Shown piece by piece: positions 6,562 to 6,945 of a stretch of 6,945 nt of DNA (its first letter is position 1; each line of letters opens with the position of its first letter). A model generated the notes under the pieces. It had not been told where the DNA came from and did no database searches. It saw nothing but the letters and a program-made list of their open reading frames with translations. Both the position numbers and the translations under genes were made by a program. This stretch comes from UBA1181 sp045617845. Its GTDB lineage: Bacteria; Bacteroidota; Bacteroidia; Bacteroidales; Paludibacteraceae. Location of the stretch: NCBI GenBank assembly GCA_045617845.1, contig JAZLJL010000042.1:1-6945 (forward strand), written 5' to 3'.

Positions 6562-6702
6562 ATGAAAAAACAGATATTTGAAACTCCCGAGATGGAGATG
6601 GTAGAGATAACAGTAAATGATGTGATAGCAACCAGTGGAGAGTATGACTTCTCACAAGGTTTGCCAATAGGAGATCCTCTTCCATTCGGTGAGGCTGAGT
6701 AA
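6562..6702 (+). CDS. Small acidic protein of 46 residues, function unknown
   Basis: ATG at 6562, TAA at 6700-6702. The protein opens with MKKQIFETPEMEMVEITVND, continues VIATSGEYDF and ends in PLPFGEAE. It is acidic, with no cysteine, no signal peptide and no membrane segment. The pattern K-x-x-x-x-x-P-E-M-E-x-V-E-x-x-x-x-D-V-I-x-T-S-G matches a class of tiny uncharacterised proteins I recall from gut Bacteroidetes and Firmicutes (memory, not a search). Support for a real gene: an A-rich leader (ACAATAATAAT) before the ATG, codon-like composition, its place 77 bp after the surface-protein gene in the same direction, no promoter of its own visible, and a strong terminator 19 bp past the stop. 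A leader-like front followed by TSG could suggest a processed peptide, but no modifying enzyme is in view. Confidence 0.75.
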   Translation: MKKQIFETPEMEMVEITVNDVIATSGEYDFSQGLPIGDPLPFGEAE

Positions 6703-6721
6703 AAATAAGTAAAGTATAATG

Positions 6722-6753
6722 AAAAGACGGGAGACTTTCTTCCGTCTTTTTTT
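6722..6753 (+). terminator. Strong rho-independent terminator after the small gene
   Basis: AAAAGACGGGAGA (6722-6734) pairs with TCTTCCGTCTTTT (6738-6750): 13 bp including one G-T pair, with a CTT loop. T continues to 6753 (seven T in all). It closes the unit 4781-6702. Confidence 0.93.
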
Positions 6754-6945
6754 GTCTGAAAAACCGACAAAGAAAAAACGTGAAAATTAGAATTATAAAT
6801 TAAGAAACTGTTTAAAAATTCACGAAAAAGTTTCTCATTGGGCTTTTTATGGCTACTTTTTGTCTATTTTAATCATTTCCTCAGTCACAATGGAACCCCA
6901 TTGCTCCTATCGGAAATAATCAAAACATCCTAAAAAGTCTCTCAT
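6754..6945. other. Non-coding right flank, possible mobile-element edge
   Basis: No supported gene. From about 6779 it is AT-rich with inverted repeats: CGTGAA (6779-6784) / TTCACG (6819-6824) and AGAAACT (6803-6809) / AGTTTCT (6829-6835). The stretch around GAAACTGTTTAAAAATTC resembles terminal or subterminal sequence of Bacteroidales insertion sequences as I remember them, but no transposase, target duplication or second end lies in the window. A minus-strand frame entering from the right edge stops at 6907; only 12 residues are visible. Confidence 0.3.
6866..6926 (-). other. Long structured stem-loop, probably minus-strand RNA
   Basis: On the minus strand TGTTTTGATTATTTCC (6926-6911) pairs over all 16 positions with GGAAATGATTAAAATA (6881-6866, counting down with the 5' end at 6881), using three G-U pairs. 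Inside, past an 8x7 internal loop, CAATGG (6903-6898) pairs with CCATTG (6893-6888) around a GGTT loop. Read as plus-strand RNA the three wobbles become A-C mismatches, so selection is probably on a minus-strand transcript. No T tract follows, so it is not a typical terminator. End positions are accurate to a base or two. Confidence 0.55.

Noticed and set aside
6299..6770. Minus-strand frames opposite the end of the GLUG gene and the small gene
   Set aside because: They run through the terminator and the palindromic repeat antisense to better-supported genes.
6907..6945. Minus-strand ORF starting with ATG at the right edge (12 residues)
   Set aside because: Too short to judge, lies over the 5' arm of the stem-loop, and may simply be the end of a frame from outside the window.

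Overview
The window looks like chromosomal DNA from a member of the order Bacteroidales. The GroEL sequence is of Bacteroidetes type and ends in a Met/Gly-rich tail. The leaders are A/T-rich with no convincing Shine-Dalgarno. Several genes are preceded by the Bacteroidetes -7 promoter element TAnnTTTG, and one secreted protein ends in a type-IX-secretion-like C-terminal domain. I cannot name genus or species.

Layout, left to right. (1) Positions 1-1461, minus strand: the first 487 residues of a large secreted surface protein running off the left edge. It has three beta-prism-like (MABP-like) repeats, a small His/Cys motif and a GLUG-repeat region. (2) 1462-1814: a non-coding gap with its candidate promoter and the terminator of the next operon. 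(3) 1815-3758, minus strand: the groS-groL chaperonin operon, with a good housekeeping promoter, a cluster of TGnCA half-sites upstream and a strong terminator. (4) 4002-4448, minus strand: a small secreted DUF2147 protein with its own terminator. (5) 4449-4780: a divergent intergenic region holding an orphan terminator-like hairpin and a good promoter for the next gene. (6) 4781-6484, plus strand: a complete 567-residue secreted protein with a GLUG-like region related to that of gene (1), ending in a sorting-like domain. (7) 6485-6524: a decayed tandem palindromic repeat. (8) 6562-6702, plus strand: a 46-residue small protein, followed by a strong terminator. (9) 6754-6945: non-coding, with a long stem-loop that pairs properly only as minus-strand RNA. 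This may be the edge of a mobile element.

The conserved core (groES/groEL) is ordinary housekeeping. It is flanked by two divergently oriented, paralogous cell-surface genes, which is the accessory part of the window. I do not see a complete new defence or biosynthetic system. The best leads are the tiny conserved-looking protein sharing a transcription unit with the GLUG surface protein, the wobble-supported RNA hairpin at the right edge, and the possible heat-shock operator array in front of groS.
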